64,000 nt of DNA, taken from positions 111,586 through 175,585 of the forward strand of contig JANTQF010000044.1 of the NCBI GenBank assembly GCA_032988165.1. Direction: 5' to 3'. Below the pieces are notes generated by a model. It did not search any database. It was not told the origin of the DNA and saw nothing but the letters and a program-made list of their open reading frames with translations. How positions within the stretch are numbered: the first letter of the stretch is position 1; each line of letters begins with the position of its first letter. The stretch comes from Emmonsiellopsis sp. PD_33. Lineage: Eukaryota > Ascomycota > Eurotiomycetes > Onygenales > Ajellomycetaceae. The translations under genes were made by a program, and so were the position numbers. Shown here in pieces: positions 34,827 through 45,971 of this stretch.

Positions 34827-37247
34827 CTATTCTTTCTCTTCATATTTGGCAACGTGAGTGGCGATGGCACTGAAAATAGCATATCATTAGCACAGGCAGC
34901 TACAACAAAATAAAATGTTAAAGGCAATACATACCGTCCACTGGGATCGCTCTGCTTCGACCAAGTCGGGGTCCACCGCATCACAGTCGAAGCGCAGGAT
35001 GGGGGGAACAGCTCGTCGAACATGGTGCGGTACCAGTATCTAAAACAACCAACAGGTCAGTATCAACTCAACTCTTTCAAAATAATCCAAGGCATAACAT
35101 ACGCTTCCTTGGTATCCGGAATATCACTCCCCCACTCCGGCTTGGGGTTCTTCATCATCTCATCCGTAACATGCAACTCGGCATTATCCTTCAACGCGTC
35201 AATCCACCCGTACCCAACGCCATCGCTAAACTGCTCCTTCTGGCGCCACAGGATGTTATCCGGCAGATAAGGCTTGGCATCGGGTTCGTCAGAGGTATCA
35301 AACGCCTTGCGCAGAATGTACTTCTCAATGCGGTCCTTGGTAATCATCTTCTCCTTGGGGTCGACGCCCATGGTGACTTCCAGGAACTCCTTGTCCAGAA
35401 ATGGCACGCGCGCCTCCACGCCCCAGGCGGAGGTCGATTTGTTGGCGCGAAGGCAGTCGGCCAGATGGAGGTTCTTCACGCGGCGGACGGTTTCATCGTG
35501 GAAGGCCTCCTTGTTCGGCGCAGCGTGGAAGTAGAGGTATCCGCCGAAGATCTCGTCACTACCCTCGCCGCTAAGCACCATCTTGACGCCCATGGCCTTG
35601 ATCTTTCTGCTCAGCAGATACATGGGCGTCGAGGCGCGGATGGTGGTGACGTCGTAGGTTTCCAGATGGTAGATGACATCGGAGAGAGCGTTGAGGCCGT
35701 CTTCCAGGGTGAAGGTGAACGCGTAGTGCTTGGTTCCGAGGAACTTGGCAACTTCGATGGCGGCCTTGGTGTCGGGAGCGTCGGGGAGACCGATCGAGAA
35801 CGAATGCAGTTGCGACAGGGTGGTGACGGTGGACAACTCATTGGAGTCATCAATGCCAACCAGGCCCGAACCGGAAGCATCTCCATTGGTAATGCTCTGG
35901 GCAGCGGCCTGTTGCCGTAGCGTCTCCCGCTGTGCGATGGAAGCCACCAAGCTCGAGTCCAAACCGCCGGAGAGCAGGACACCGTATGGAACCTCCGCCA
36001 TCAACCGTTTCCGCACAGACTTCTCCAGCGATTCCCGGATCAATTTATAGTCGAGGGGCGTGGTGGGGACGTTGGTTGGGTCCCACCATTTGGGCTGATA
36101 ATATCGAGTCATGGTATCGGTCTCGGAGTCGTATACATGGCCCGGGGGGAAGGCAATGATCTTGTCGCAAACGGGGTGGAGGGATTTTAGCTCGGAGGCG
36201 AAATATACGGCGCCGGGTGTTTGTGACGACCATCCCTGGTAGAAGCTGGTGATGCCGATGGGGTCGCGGGCGGCGATGACTCTGTTCTTCTTCTTGTCGA
36301 AAAGGACCCAGGAGAACATGCCGTCGAGGAATTTGGGAGTGTCGATGCCATGTTCCATGTACTATCGTTCAAACTAGTAGTCAGATATTGCAACTTCTCG
36401 CAGCCCGGATAGATATATAACCCACCAGTGGAATGATAACCTCGCAATCCGAATGCGTCTTGAAGTTATATGGCGTCTTTAACGACTTTCTCAAGATTCT
36501 GTGATTGTAGATTTCGCCGTTGACGGCGAGGGCGAGGGTTTCGTCGTCATTGACGAGGGGTTGGGCGCCGGATTCTATACAAGACGATCGCGAAAAACGT
36601 TAGAATTTTATCTCGTTTTCAACAATTGAATCCCTCGAAGGAAACAACTCAGGGAGATAAAACATACCGACGCCAACAATGCTCAACCGCTCATGCGCGA
36701 GGACTAACGAGGGCAGCAAAAAAATATCCCGGTCAGTAAAACTATCCAACGCCGATAACCGGACCGCCACACACGACCACAATCACAATCACGATATGGA
36801 GAAAATCAGAAACAAAAAAAAAAAAACTAACTTGTGTTGTTGGCGACGAAGTTTCCACCTATTCAAGAAAGAAAAGAAAACATCAGTAAAATATTCCCCT
36901 TATTAAAAGGATTGAATTGAATAGGTATAGTATGGTGACTCACTCCAATCGGGACCGCGATGGCGGATGCTGTAGACCGACGCATTGTTTAGCTTCTTGT
37001 CTTTATCCCCAAATCTCTCACCTTCTTTACAAAGAAGAAAAAGAAGAAGCACAACTCACGCTTTCGCCATGCGCAGAGCCGTAGGTTTGAATTTCTGCAC
37101 ATCGGGGTGGCTGCATTGAAAGAGATTAGCTGCTACATATCAAAACTGGCTATTTTGGCGGGGCAAAATCTTTTTGTCTGCCCGGGACCGGAACGGAGGA
37201 GGGATGAATGAATGAACATACCAGTGACAAGCGAAGATTCCACACAT
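34827..37247 (-). CDS. asn2: Asparagine synthetase (glutamine-hydrolysing)
   Basis: Nine exons (37222-37247, 37060-37110, 36944-36969, 36832-36858, 36669-36704, 36426-36574, 35103-36361, 34935-35039, 34827-34869) join in phase to 573 residues. Cys2 of MCGIFAC is the glutaminase nucleophile. The GATase domain has RHRGPDWS, HERLSIVGV and NGEIYNH; the synthetase domain has the PPi loop VLLSGGLDSSL, SIGLPDAPD and LSGEGSDEIFGGY. It makes Asn from Asp, Gln and ATP in the cytosol. The first five exons are only 26, 51, 26, 27 and 36 nt, so the start is easily missed and a caller may wrongly begin at MEHGIDTPKF. An insert between QRETLRQQ and STVTTLSQLHS is low-complexity and typical of fungal enzymes. 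Confidence 0.95.
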
Positions 37248-38288
37248 GATTGCGGTAGTCGAGAGGGTGTCGGGGGCGTGGGAATGGAGTAGGGATTGAG
37301 GAGGAGGAGAGGAGAGGAGAAACGGGGTTGTTGAGGGTGTTGAGGTGTGTGAAGGAGAAAGTTGGGATGGATGGAGGGGGAGGAGGGGAGATTTTGATGA
37401 GGGCCGGGACAGCAAAAAAGTTTGAGTCATTCCGTGTCCCTGGATGCGGCGGGACTCCGGGAGAGTTAGCAAGTTAGCTTTGGTTCCACTCTCTTCCTTT
37501 TGCTGAAGATTGGTTACTGATAAGATAACGAGACGGTTTGACTTTTTTTTTCCTTTTTGCCATCAGAACCCCAATTTCCAAACGCCGAGTATCTACGAAC
37601 ATCCTCCGCGATTCGCGATGACGGCAACACAACGCCACGCAATGGTCAAGATCATGATAGGGGGACTCCCCATATTGTATTGGCAGTAAGGGGGGGTTGT
37701 AGATTTCTTTTCTCGCCAATAACAAAGTCTCATGTACTTTGAAGAAAAATGTGGCCGGCCGTGGCACTAATTTCGAACCCTCCAATTCCCACGCCCTAGC
37801 CCAGCTTCCCCCGCATATTGGCCATAACTATCCCAGCCGCTGTCGAAAACTCGAAAAAAAGAAATGAAAAAATGTACTCCGTGGGGGAAAACACGTCGCA
37901 ACCAGTTAAAAAGTCCCATCGTTTAGCCACCGTTTTAAATCTCGCTATCTTTCAAGTGCTGTGCATAACAATCATTACCAAATAGAATGAATCATCTCAT
38001 CAGAAATCGTGAAAAACAACACACAACTCCGCCGCTAACAAAATGATAAGTACCAAGGGGGGGAAAGACCAAAGGACAGACACCAGGGCCAAGATAACTA
38101 AGTAACGCAGAGGAAGAAAAAGGATCCAAACTAGACAAATGAGTCTGCCCGGAAGATCATTAAATAACCATCAAGTCTTGCTCATAGCTTGTTCTGCCTG
38201 CGCATCATCCAGCTCCAGATGCAGGTCATGGATTAGTATGGTATCGCCACCCACAGAAAAAATGCGCGCACACAACAGACCCAACAAC
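37248..38288. other. Intergenic region upstream of asn2
   Basis: About 1.04 kb. It holds the asn2 promoter and the 3' region of ubc9. A purine-rich stretch lies just upstream of the asn2 start (37300-37390). No gene supported. Confidence 0.55.
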
Positions 38289-38990
38289 CTATACAGCCGG
38301 GTTCTCCCGTACGACCTGCTTTACTTTCTTCTCATAGGCAACCCGATCCTTCGTAAACATAGAATATGCCTCCGCCTGCGCGGGGGAGTCCGGGTTAGGC
38401 TCATCCAGCAGGTCTTGTATGCCGCAGAGGATCTGCTTGATTGTGATAGCAGGCTTCCATCCCTCCTCCTCGTTCAAAATCGACAGACACACAGTTCCAG
38501 ACGGGTAGACGTTGGGGTGGAAGAGGGGCGGGGTAAATTTGCCTAGAATTCATTCTATCAGCTTTGATTTGATCTATCACACCAATGAAATTTCGCAGGG
38601 ACGGAGGGATCGACATACACTTTGGAGGCTTGGTAGGGTATTCTATAAAATTTCAGACGAGTTAGATATTATTCATTTCTGGCCCCGCCAATCGGAGGGG
38701 ATGGATTGTGTTGTGGAAAACATACCGTCGGGGAAGATCATATCAAGCTTGAACAGCCCACCGTCCCAGATCGTCTTGCTTTTACCAGGGATTCCACATT
38801 GCCAGTATTTGATATCCGCAACGCCATTCGCGCCTCTCTTTGGCCTGGCATAAAACCCGAAGGGATGGTCCTTTCGCCACTGTTTCCTGACAATGGGCAG
38901 ACGTCTGTCAGTAAGGGATAGGAGAGAACCAATAATGGGGAGTCGTCAAACTTACCGCTCCTCGGTCAGACGGTTCTGGCAGAGCGACAT
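38289..38990 (-). CDS. ubc9: SUMO-conjugating enzyme Ubc9
   Basis: A short multi-exon gene coding about 157 residues. Start MSLCQNRLTEERKQWRKDHP; E2 core with the HPN motif and active-site Cys in HPNVYPSGTVCLSIL; the LNEEEGWKPAI and TIKQILCGIQDLLDEPN blocks are diagnostic for the SUMO E2 rather than a ubiquitin E2. End RENPAV. It transfers SUMO from the E1 to substrate lysines, mainly in the nucleus. Length equals the family norm and all catalytic features are intact. Confidence 0.97.
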
Positions 38991-39841
38991 CGTTATGGTT
39001 GTTGGTGGGGGTAGGGGAGTGGGTTTGTAACTCGGTATGCGGTGAGGGTGTTCAAGCAGCTGGTGCTGGTGGGGGCCGTCCAGACAAGAGGAGACGTAGA
39101 AGTTATCCGGTGAGAGAATCCGTGAGGAGGCGAGTTCCAGCAGAGGAAGACAAGGAGAACCGGTGAGATGGCGGGGAGCGAGCAAAGGCGCAGAGGGAGG
39201 TTGGAGGCGCTCGTGTCTATTGGTACTCTAGTAGTAAAAGTAGAACGAGAGACAGAAGAGAGCAAGGAGCAGCGAGAGAAGGGAATGAGGGCGAGGGGGA
39301 GTTGTTGTGTTGTTGTGTTGTTTGTACAAGCTATGAGCAGTGTTGAAGACGAGATCTCAGCATCGATGAAAGCGAATTCGGCGGGACAGGGCGCTTATCT
39401 GCGTTTGGCTTCGTCATGTGACCCTATCGGTATGCCACAGCTGATTGGCCGGCTGCAGTCTGACAACACTGGCCATGTCGACAGACAAGCGGGATGGAAG
39501 AAGCCATTGGAAGCTCAAGGATGTCGGGAGACGCGAATGGGTTTCGGTAGAGCAGAGGAGGTTCACCATGAGAGAGCTATTTAAGAGTGAATTTGTTGAT
39601 GAGTCAGGACATCGTGCCGAAAATCGGGCTCGCATGATGGATATTAACTGGAAATAGTATATACCCCTTTCTGTTGAACGCCTGGAGTAGACTGAGTATC
39701 GTACATTCTCCAACATATGGAATACAGCTGCACCCGCACATAACTCATGAACACTGCCAAATCGAGCTTCCCCGAGAAAAAGAAACCGGGAAAGCGTCTA
39801 ACGCGGATAGCCAAAGTAGTATATGGCTCAGGGCCCGCCAA
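38991..39841. other. Intergenic region upstream of ubc9
   Basis: About 850 nt with the ubc9 promoter; a GTTGT repeat lies at 39301-39325. No coding potential recognised. Confidence 0.55.
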
Positions 39842-41735
39842 TCATTCCTCATAAATCCCCTGCTCGAACTTCTCAACATCAAAAAATCGTGCCGTGATGG
39901 CATTGCCATTAAATATTCGGCCTTCGAGGGCATTGACGGCCTAGAATATCCGTTAGATACTGAGATGATCCAGGATACAGCTCTAGCTGACTTACTCGTA
40001 ATGCAGAAAGCTGACTGGTGAATTTTACAAATACCGGTATCCTACCAGCACTATTGCGATCAATAAACACCCGCTCCACTCTTCCATACTACACAGTGCG
40101 TTAGTAAAGGTCCCTCATAAACCATCAATATCCACTCACCAAGAAAACTTCAACCTACCTTCTCCGCACACTCTTCTCCAATCTCTTGCATCAACCCTCC
40201 CCCTTCCATCTCCGCATCCAGATCCATCCCATCAACCATCCCATGCAAAATAACCACCTCGCTCATCGCCCCAAACTTCCCATCATCTACCTTTTTCTGC
40301 TGTCCCCCTATAATCCTAGCCCGGCCAGCGGGTGTAGCGAACCCCCCACCTTCCGAGTCGGGCCTCTTCTTTTGCTTTTCCAGCTTAACTTGCAACGGCT
40401 TGACAATTCCCGACCCGCTTGCACCCAAACCGGTGCCCTTGGTCCATCCGTATTTTGAAAGTAGTCTCTCTGCAAAGCCCTTTTGGCCGGGACGGAGGGA
40501 TCGAGGGGCTTCAGTATCTGCGTCATCTTGTTTGGTATCTTCTTCGGTGGCAAATCTTTCTGCCAGCTCTGCTTCAGTGGCAGGGATGTCTTCTGGCGCT
40601 GGAGGTAATGTGTATCGAACGGGTGCTCGGGATATCGTCGCTGATGCGAATGGTTGTTGAGGCGGGGCAGGAGGAGGGGGTACGGGTTCTGACGAAGGAG
40701 GTGGAGGAGGGCGGTTATATGTGCTTGCAGAGGTATCCGGTGGAGGATACGCATTTTGGCTCATGAGGAGCCGCCGTGCATATGCGTCGTCCCCAGTCTG
40801 ATCATCTGGGATCGGAGCTGAAGGCACTGGAGGGGCAGCAGGTTCGGAGATAGTTTCAGCATCCTGCGCCTCCGCGCGGGGTGCGTTAAGGTTGGGTGGA
40901 GGCGCAAAGTTCATGCCTGGTGGTGCAAATTGCCCTGCATTTTGATATTAGCAACATATACTTCTCGAAGGGGAAAGGGAGAAGCCATACGGTTTCGTGG
41001 CCTCGAGTACTCCTCCTCGCTATCTAGATCACTACTCGTTCTTCTTGCCATGCGATGTGCATATAATCGGTCTTTCCATTCTCGCACTTCCCTTATTTTC
41101 TCCTCGCTGTGTTTGTACGCCTCGTAGCTATTCGGTCGTGATGGGTCGTATATATCATCCCAATTCTGAATGTTGGTTTCCTCTTTGTTCTTCTTACGCT
41201 TCTTCCGCCCACCACGCTGCCGTTTTTCTCCTCCATAAAAGCCATTAACATCGTCATCATCACCCGTTGCTGTCCAGTCTGCAAGCGTCGTTTTTGCTGG
41301 TGCTCTCGCAGTAGCGCCAGCCACAGGAGACGTCCCAAGGCCGACATTTGCGGAACTAATCACCGGCGCTTTGGGCACTCCGGGCTTGGCCTTGGCTTTC
41401 TGGGAAGCCAGCTGAGGTCTTTTGGTAGGTTGAAAGCGTAGAGAAGCTGGAAAGCCATCGAAACAAAGCGGCGGGGGGGACAAGTGAGCAAATCAAATCG
41501 GCACAAGAGAGAAAACACATGGTCGGGGGAGGGTGAGTTGGCTACCAGCACTTATCTGCTGCTTCTTGGAAGCTGCATCATCTTGTTGGGCATCATCCCC
41601 AGCAGCCTGTTTGAACACAACAGGTGCGCGCGAGATGGTACCGGGCATGGAGCTGTTATCTGACGAGGGATCCAGCAAGTTGGCGTAGAGCGACATCATG
41701 CCTCCTGGTTTCGAGGGGGTGGGCTGGGAGGCCAT
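39842..41735 (-). CDS. SPF45/RBM17-like splicing factor (G-patch and UHM/RRM)
   Basis: A multi-exon minus-strand gene. N-terminus MASQPTPSKPGGMMSLYANL; exon 1 joins in phase (ISA-ASLRFQPTKRP) to the next exon. The middle is disordered, with a WDDIYDPSRPNSYEAYKHSEE segment typical of SPF45 and a Pro-rich region. A G-patch lies near LLSKYGWTKGTGLGASGSG. The C-terminal RRM of the UHM type (VVILHGMVDGMDLDAEMEGGGL ends in RVFIDRNSAG and ITARFFDVEKFEQGIY) carries the R-x-F motif that binds ULM peptides of SF1, U2AF and SF3B1. It acts in nuclear 3' splice-site selection. The last exon reads to FEQGIYEE. Two exon edges in the RRM are approximate. Confidence 0.88.
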
Positions 41736-42171
41736 GTTTGTAGTAGGAGCTAGGCCAACAAGCTAAAAACAAGATATGTGGTGGATATTGTATGTCGCAG
41801 CCTATGCGCCGTGACTATACGCAGCCAATATAACACAGGGCGTGCCACAGCGCAGTTGATCTGGCCGTCGTCGGTTTGTAGTTCGATGTTGTCTGTCGCG
41901 AAACGGCAGAGAAATGATGTATCTCGATGTTTGCTGTGTTTGCACGTGGCTGGCCCGGCCCGGCAATTAATCCGAACGACGTCATCCAATCGGCGATGAC
42001 TCCAGCTCTCAGGCGATATTGGATTGATTGCCGTGATATTTATTTATATTGCGCCAGAACTCGCCGCCAACGCTGGACACAGCTTCAAATACTTCTGATA
42101 TCCTCGGTTTCTAGTCCTGTGATTGTCTGCTTTCCAGTTTATGCCTCAATTGCCCCGTCCTGCCTCCAGCC
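41736..42171. promoter_or_regulatory. Bidirectional promoter region
   Basis: About 435 nt between divergent start codons of the SPF45-like gene and the Pcs60-like gene. No distinctive element beyond this arrangement. Confidence 0.45.
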
Positions 42172-44044
42172 ATGTCTACTCTCGCCAACTCTTTCCCGCA
42201 TGACCGGGCTTCCACTGCTATCATTGTCCCAGGCAAACAGCCGCTAACGGTTTCGTATCAACAACTGCATTCCGATATCCTATCCTTCCAGGCGAAACTC
42301 GCCAAACTGGGTATATCTCCAGGCGTTGCGGTGTCCATTTCCCTGTCCAATTCCTACGAGTTCATCGTTTCGTTCCTTGCCGCATCATGGCAGAGGGCGA
42401 TTGCGGCGCCCCTCAATCCCGCATACAAACCTGGCGAATTCGAATTCTACATTGACGATCTTCACTCAGCTGTCGTGCTTGTCCCGAGAGGAGCCTATGC
42501 GAAAGATGGACCAGCGGTTCGTTCAGCTAGGAAGTTTAATGCTGCAATTGCCGAGTGCTACTGGGATGGAAAGGAGGTGGTCTTGGATGTGAAAGAAACT
42601 GCAAAACTGTCCGGGAAGGGAGACCAGAAGCTTGAAAAGGCTCAGCCTGATGATATCGCCTTGTAAGCGCTGTTATGTGTGTTCAATTCCTCTCAGACCT
42701 GTAACTGATGTGACATAGGGTTCTCCACACGAGTGGCACGACTGGCAGACCAAAAGCTGTGGGTTGCATTTTTAAATGTTGTGCTTAGAAATACCATACT
42801 AACAATTTTTAGGTACCTCTGACCCATCGGAACCTTACAAGGACCATGAGTATGTTTATGCTTCTCAAGCTCCCTTCCTATTGATTTCGGCTAACCAATT
42901 ACACTAGGGAACATCCAGGCAACCTATAATCTGACGGAAAAGGACCGAACGATGCTTGTTATGCCTCTATTTCATGTACATGGATTACTAGCGGCCTTCC
43001 TCGCACCTCTCTCGTCAGGTGGTTCGGCTATCGTTCCCGAGAGGTTCTCGGCCTCCACCTTCTGGACCGACTTCATTACTCACAAAGCCAACTGGTATAC
43101 TGCGGTGCCAACTATCCATCAAATCCTCCTTAAAAGCCCACATCCGAACCCCATTCCAGAAATTAGATTTATCCGATCGTGCTCGTCCCCATTGTCACCT
43201 AAAGTTTTCCATGAATTGGAGAAAGCATTCAATGCACCCGTACTAGAGGCCTATGCGATGACAGAAGCGGCTCATCAAATGACGAGCAATCCCATTCCTC
43301 CAGGAAAACGTCAGCCAGGGAGTGTCGGTATCGGCCAGGGAGTGGAAGTTAAGATCCTTGACCAAAACGAAAACGAGCTTCCCCAGGGTTCTGAAGGCGA
43401 GATCTGTATCCGTGGCGAGAACGTTACCAAGGGTTATCTCAACAACCCAGCTGCCAACAAATCTTCCTTTACGAAAGCTGGTTTCTTCCGAACGGGCGAC
43501 CAAGGGAAGAAAGACAAGGACGGCTATGTAATCATCACAGGGCGGATAAAGGAACTAATCAATAAGGGTGGCGAAAAAATCAGCCCTATTGAGCTGGACA
43601 ACACAATTGCGCATAATCCCCATGTTGCAGAGGCAGTCTCCTTTGCTATTCCAGATGCCCACTATGGCGAAGATATCGGAGTGGCAGTTGTCTTGAAAAA
43701 GAAAGGAAGCGTATCAGAAGACACCCTTAAATCGGCCATTGCAGCTAAGGTTGCCAAGTTTAAGATTCCCAAGAAGGTGAAGTCTAACGTCTGCTATTTT
43801 TCTTTCGTCCTCAATACGAGATAGTTGGACAATTATTTTCTCATACAACAAGCTAACGAGCATTCTGCTTTCGTCATATAGATTTGGATCCTCGAAGAAA
43901 TCCCCAAAACCGCAACAGGTATGATATTCCACCAAACTCCACCAACCTCTACGCCATCCAATTAACCCAATTCCCACAGGCAAAATCCAGCGCCGCAAGG
44001 TTGCTGAAGCCATGCTCAAGAAAGACACGAGCGCGAAACTGTAA
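42172..44044 (+). CDS. pcs60: Peroxisomal acyl/oxalyl-CoA synthetase, Pcs60-like
   Basis: An AMP-binding (ANL superfamily) enzyme of ~510 residues spread over at least five exons. The P-loop signature VLHTSGTTGRPKA lies in a short exon near 42719-42760; VPLTHRNLTRTM is the next small exon; the main exon has MPLFHVHGLLAAFLAPL, EAYAMTEAAHQMTSN and FFRTGDQG; the catalytic Lys lies in IPKTATGKIQRRKV. The protein ends in AKL, a PTS1 peroxisomal import signal. Overall layout matches yeast Pcs60/Fat2 (oxalyl-CoA synthetase) and plant AAE3, which degrade oxalate. Peroxisomal location is strongly supported; oxalate as substrate is transferred from the family. Confidence 0.88.
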
Positions 44045-44980
44045 AAAGTACGACACTGCTAGATCTCACAACCATCTTGTCATAGATTCCAAAATATCAG
44101 TCCATATATCCCCGTTTCTGTTATCAATATGTCCGCCATTCTAATAGGCAAGGCGCTGGCGCTTACTTATTGGCATCGCTATTTTCTTGCATATTTTGTT
44201 TCATGTATTTCATTTTATTTCTAGAGTCGATGTTTCATATCGAAAGAGAAAAAAATAGACCCCACCATTTTCTTCCCCATTCCTCTTCTATTATGCGAAG
44301 ATGCATCCGTTTGACTGACCAGGTATTGAATCTGGTTCGAGAAAACGGCATACTATTTCTACCACCACTGTCGTATCGGATCCCAAGTCTTTTTCCGGAC
44401 TGCATCTTTCAGGCCAGCCGTTCAGGTTTGTCATATACGAAAGTTCTGCAAAATCGGCATAAGGATGATCCTATCATGGAGTTTCCCTAAAATGGCCATG
44501 GAGAGAAAAGAGGACTGAATTGATTGTACCATCAGCAGGAGGTGCCTGCATGAAAGGCGCATTTTGTTATCAATCAGCCCATATCCAGTAGTGCATTTCT
44601 TGTTGACAGGGACGGAAACCTGCTCCTTATTTATTAACCTTCTCTTAGAATCTGTGCTGATACAGAGTATAACAAGTAGGGGGTTGAAGAGCATGTTTTA
44701 CATCGAAGAGATACGTCAATATATTCTTCTAACCTTCTAAGTAGCTCCCTTCCATTCATCGATCACCTTCCATCCATCCCACAAAAAGCTCACATCATCT
44801 TTCAGATACCAAAGTCCCCTCCCGTCTTTCCATCATATTAACAGCCAATCTTCAATATTAGAGACCCCCCCCCACCCCCCAACAAGCAACTCTATCCCCC
44901 AACAACATCCAACATCCAACCACCCATATCTCACAAACCCCAATAAACAACCATGAAGAGCCCAACTGGACCAAAAAGGA
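44045..44980. other. Convergent intergenic region
   Basis: About 940 nt between the 3' ends of the Pcs60-like and IFI6/27-like genes. A poly-C run lies at 44867-44881. No gene supported. Confidence 0.55.
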
Positions 44981-45433
44981 TCAATCCTTTGAGGCCCGGA
45001 TGGCTTCAAGTATTTCCATAACAACCCACACAACCAGTATCGCCGCCACAATCGCCAACAACGCCAGCAAAATCTCCTTCATCCCTAGGCTCGTTAAGAG
45101 GGCGAAAAAGCCCCCCGCGGGGGTAAATGCGCCGTATGCGAGGGACTGGAAGCTTGCTGCGAGGGAGCCTTGTTTTTTTTTTTTTGTTATTTAGGTGATT
45201 GGTAGATAATAGGGAGGGCTATGTAACTAACCACCAACAATCCCTGCTGCCCCGAACCCTTTGAGAAACGTAAACGCGATAGTACCCGTTAGAGCCGGCT
45301 TCCAGTGTTTTTTCACCAGTGTGAGGGATGCGGTGATGGCGGAGCGGATGTAACGTATTGCTGTATTGGCATATGTTTTGATTTTATCCCACATGGTTGG
45401 GTTGCGAGTGGTGGGCGTGATCATGGTCATCAT
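44981..45433 (-). CDS. IFI6/IFI27-like (ISG12 family) small membrane protein
   Basis: Two exons (45232-45433, 44981-45168) join in phase to 129 residues (or 116 from the second-choice Met at 45394, MWDKIKTYANTA). The core is glycine/alanine-rich and hydrophobic: FLKGFGAAGIVGGSLAA then SFQSLAYGAFTPAGG then LLTSLGMKEILL, matching the Ifi-6-16 family pattern of small multi-span proteins. A further strongly hydrophobic helix (LALLAIVAAILVVWVV) follows. In animals, family members are interferon-induced and sit in mitochondrial or nuclear membranes, where they affect apoptosis. The fungal role is unknown. The gene lies about 540 nt downstream of an NLR on the same strand. N-terminal start is uncertain. 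Confidence 0.82.
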
Positions 45434-45971
45434 GGATGGATGCTTTTAGGGAGGATATGGTGTTCGATGGGTGGTTTATAGCTGTTTTACCGGAGAGGAT
45501 GGGGATGAGGTGGTGCAGTGTAGCATATGATAGCGTTTCTGAGTGAAGTGCAAAGGTTGTAATAGAGATGGGAGGCTGAGAGGGGTGATGATGATGGTTC
45601 TGTGTGTTATAGGGGGGCATGACCTCGGGAGTGACTGCAGTTGTTTGTTTATTAGACTTATAATGCCTCCATCTGTGGGTACCATAACAATGGGTTTTCT
45701 TGTTTGGACCAACAAATATGGGGGCTGGGACTCTTATATTTATAACACAAAGGGTATAGATATGGGAATCCCGTACAGCCCAGAGGTGTTTATAGAGGAT
45801 TGGATTGAAGAAAATTGGCAGCTCTTGCCTTTGAAATAAGGAGTGCAACCGGATATCATGTTAAATAATGACATGTATGAAAAAAGAAAGAAAACAGAAT
45901 GGGGGATCAACAAGGATCAGAAATACAAGCACATATCCGGAGCGTCCCCCAACAACGAGATAGATCTTCAT
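45434..45971. other. Spacer between NLR and IFI6/27-like gene
   Basis: About 540 nt separating the stop of the NACHT-ankyrin gene from the start of the IFI6/27-like gene, both on the minus strand. It probably contains the NLR 3' end and the small gene's promoter. An overlapping open frame has no family features. Confidence 0.5.

Noticed and set aside
35171..35920. 249-codon plus-strand frame inside asn2
   Set aside because: Antisense to a firmly identified asparagine synthetase exon.
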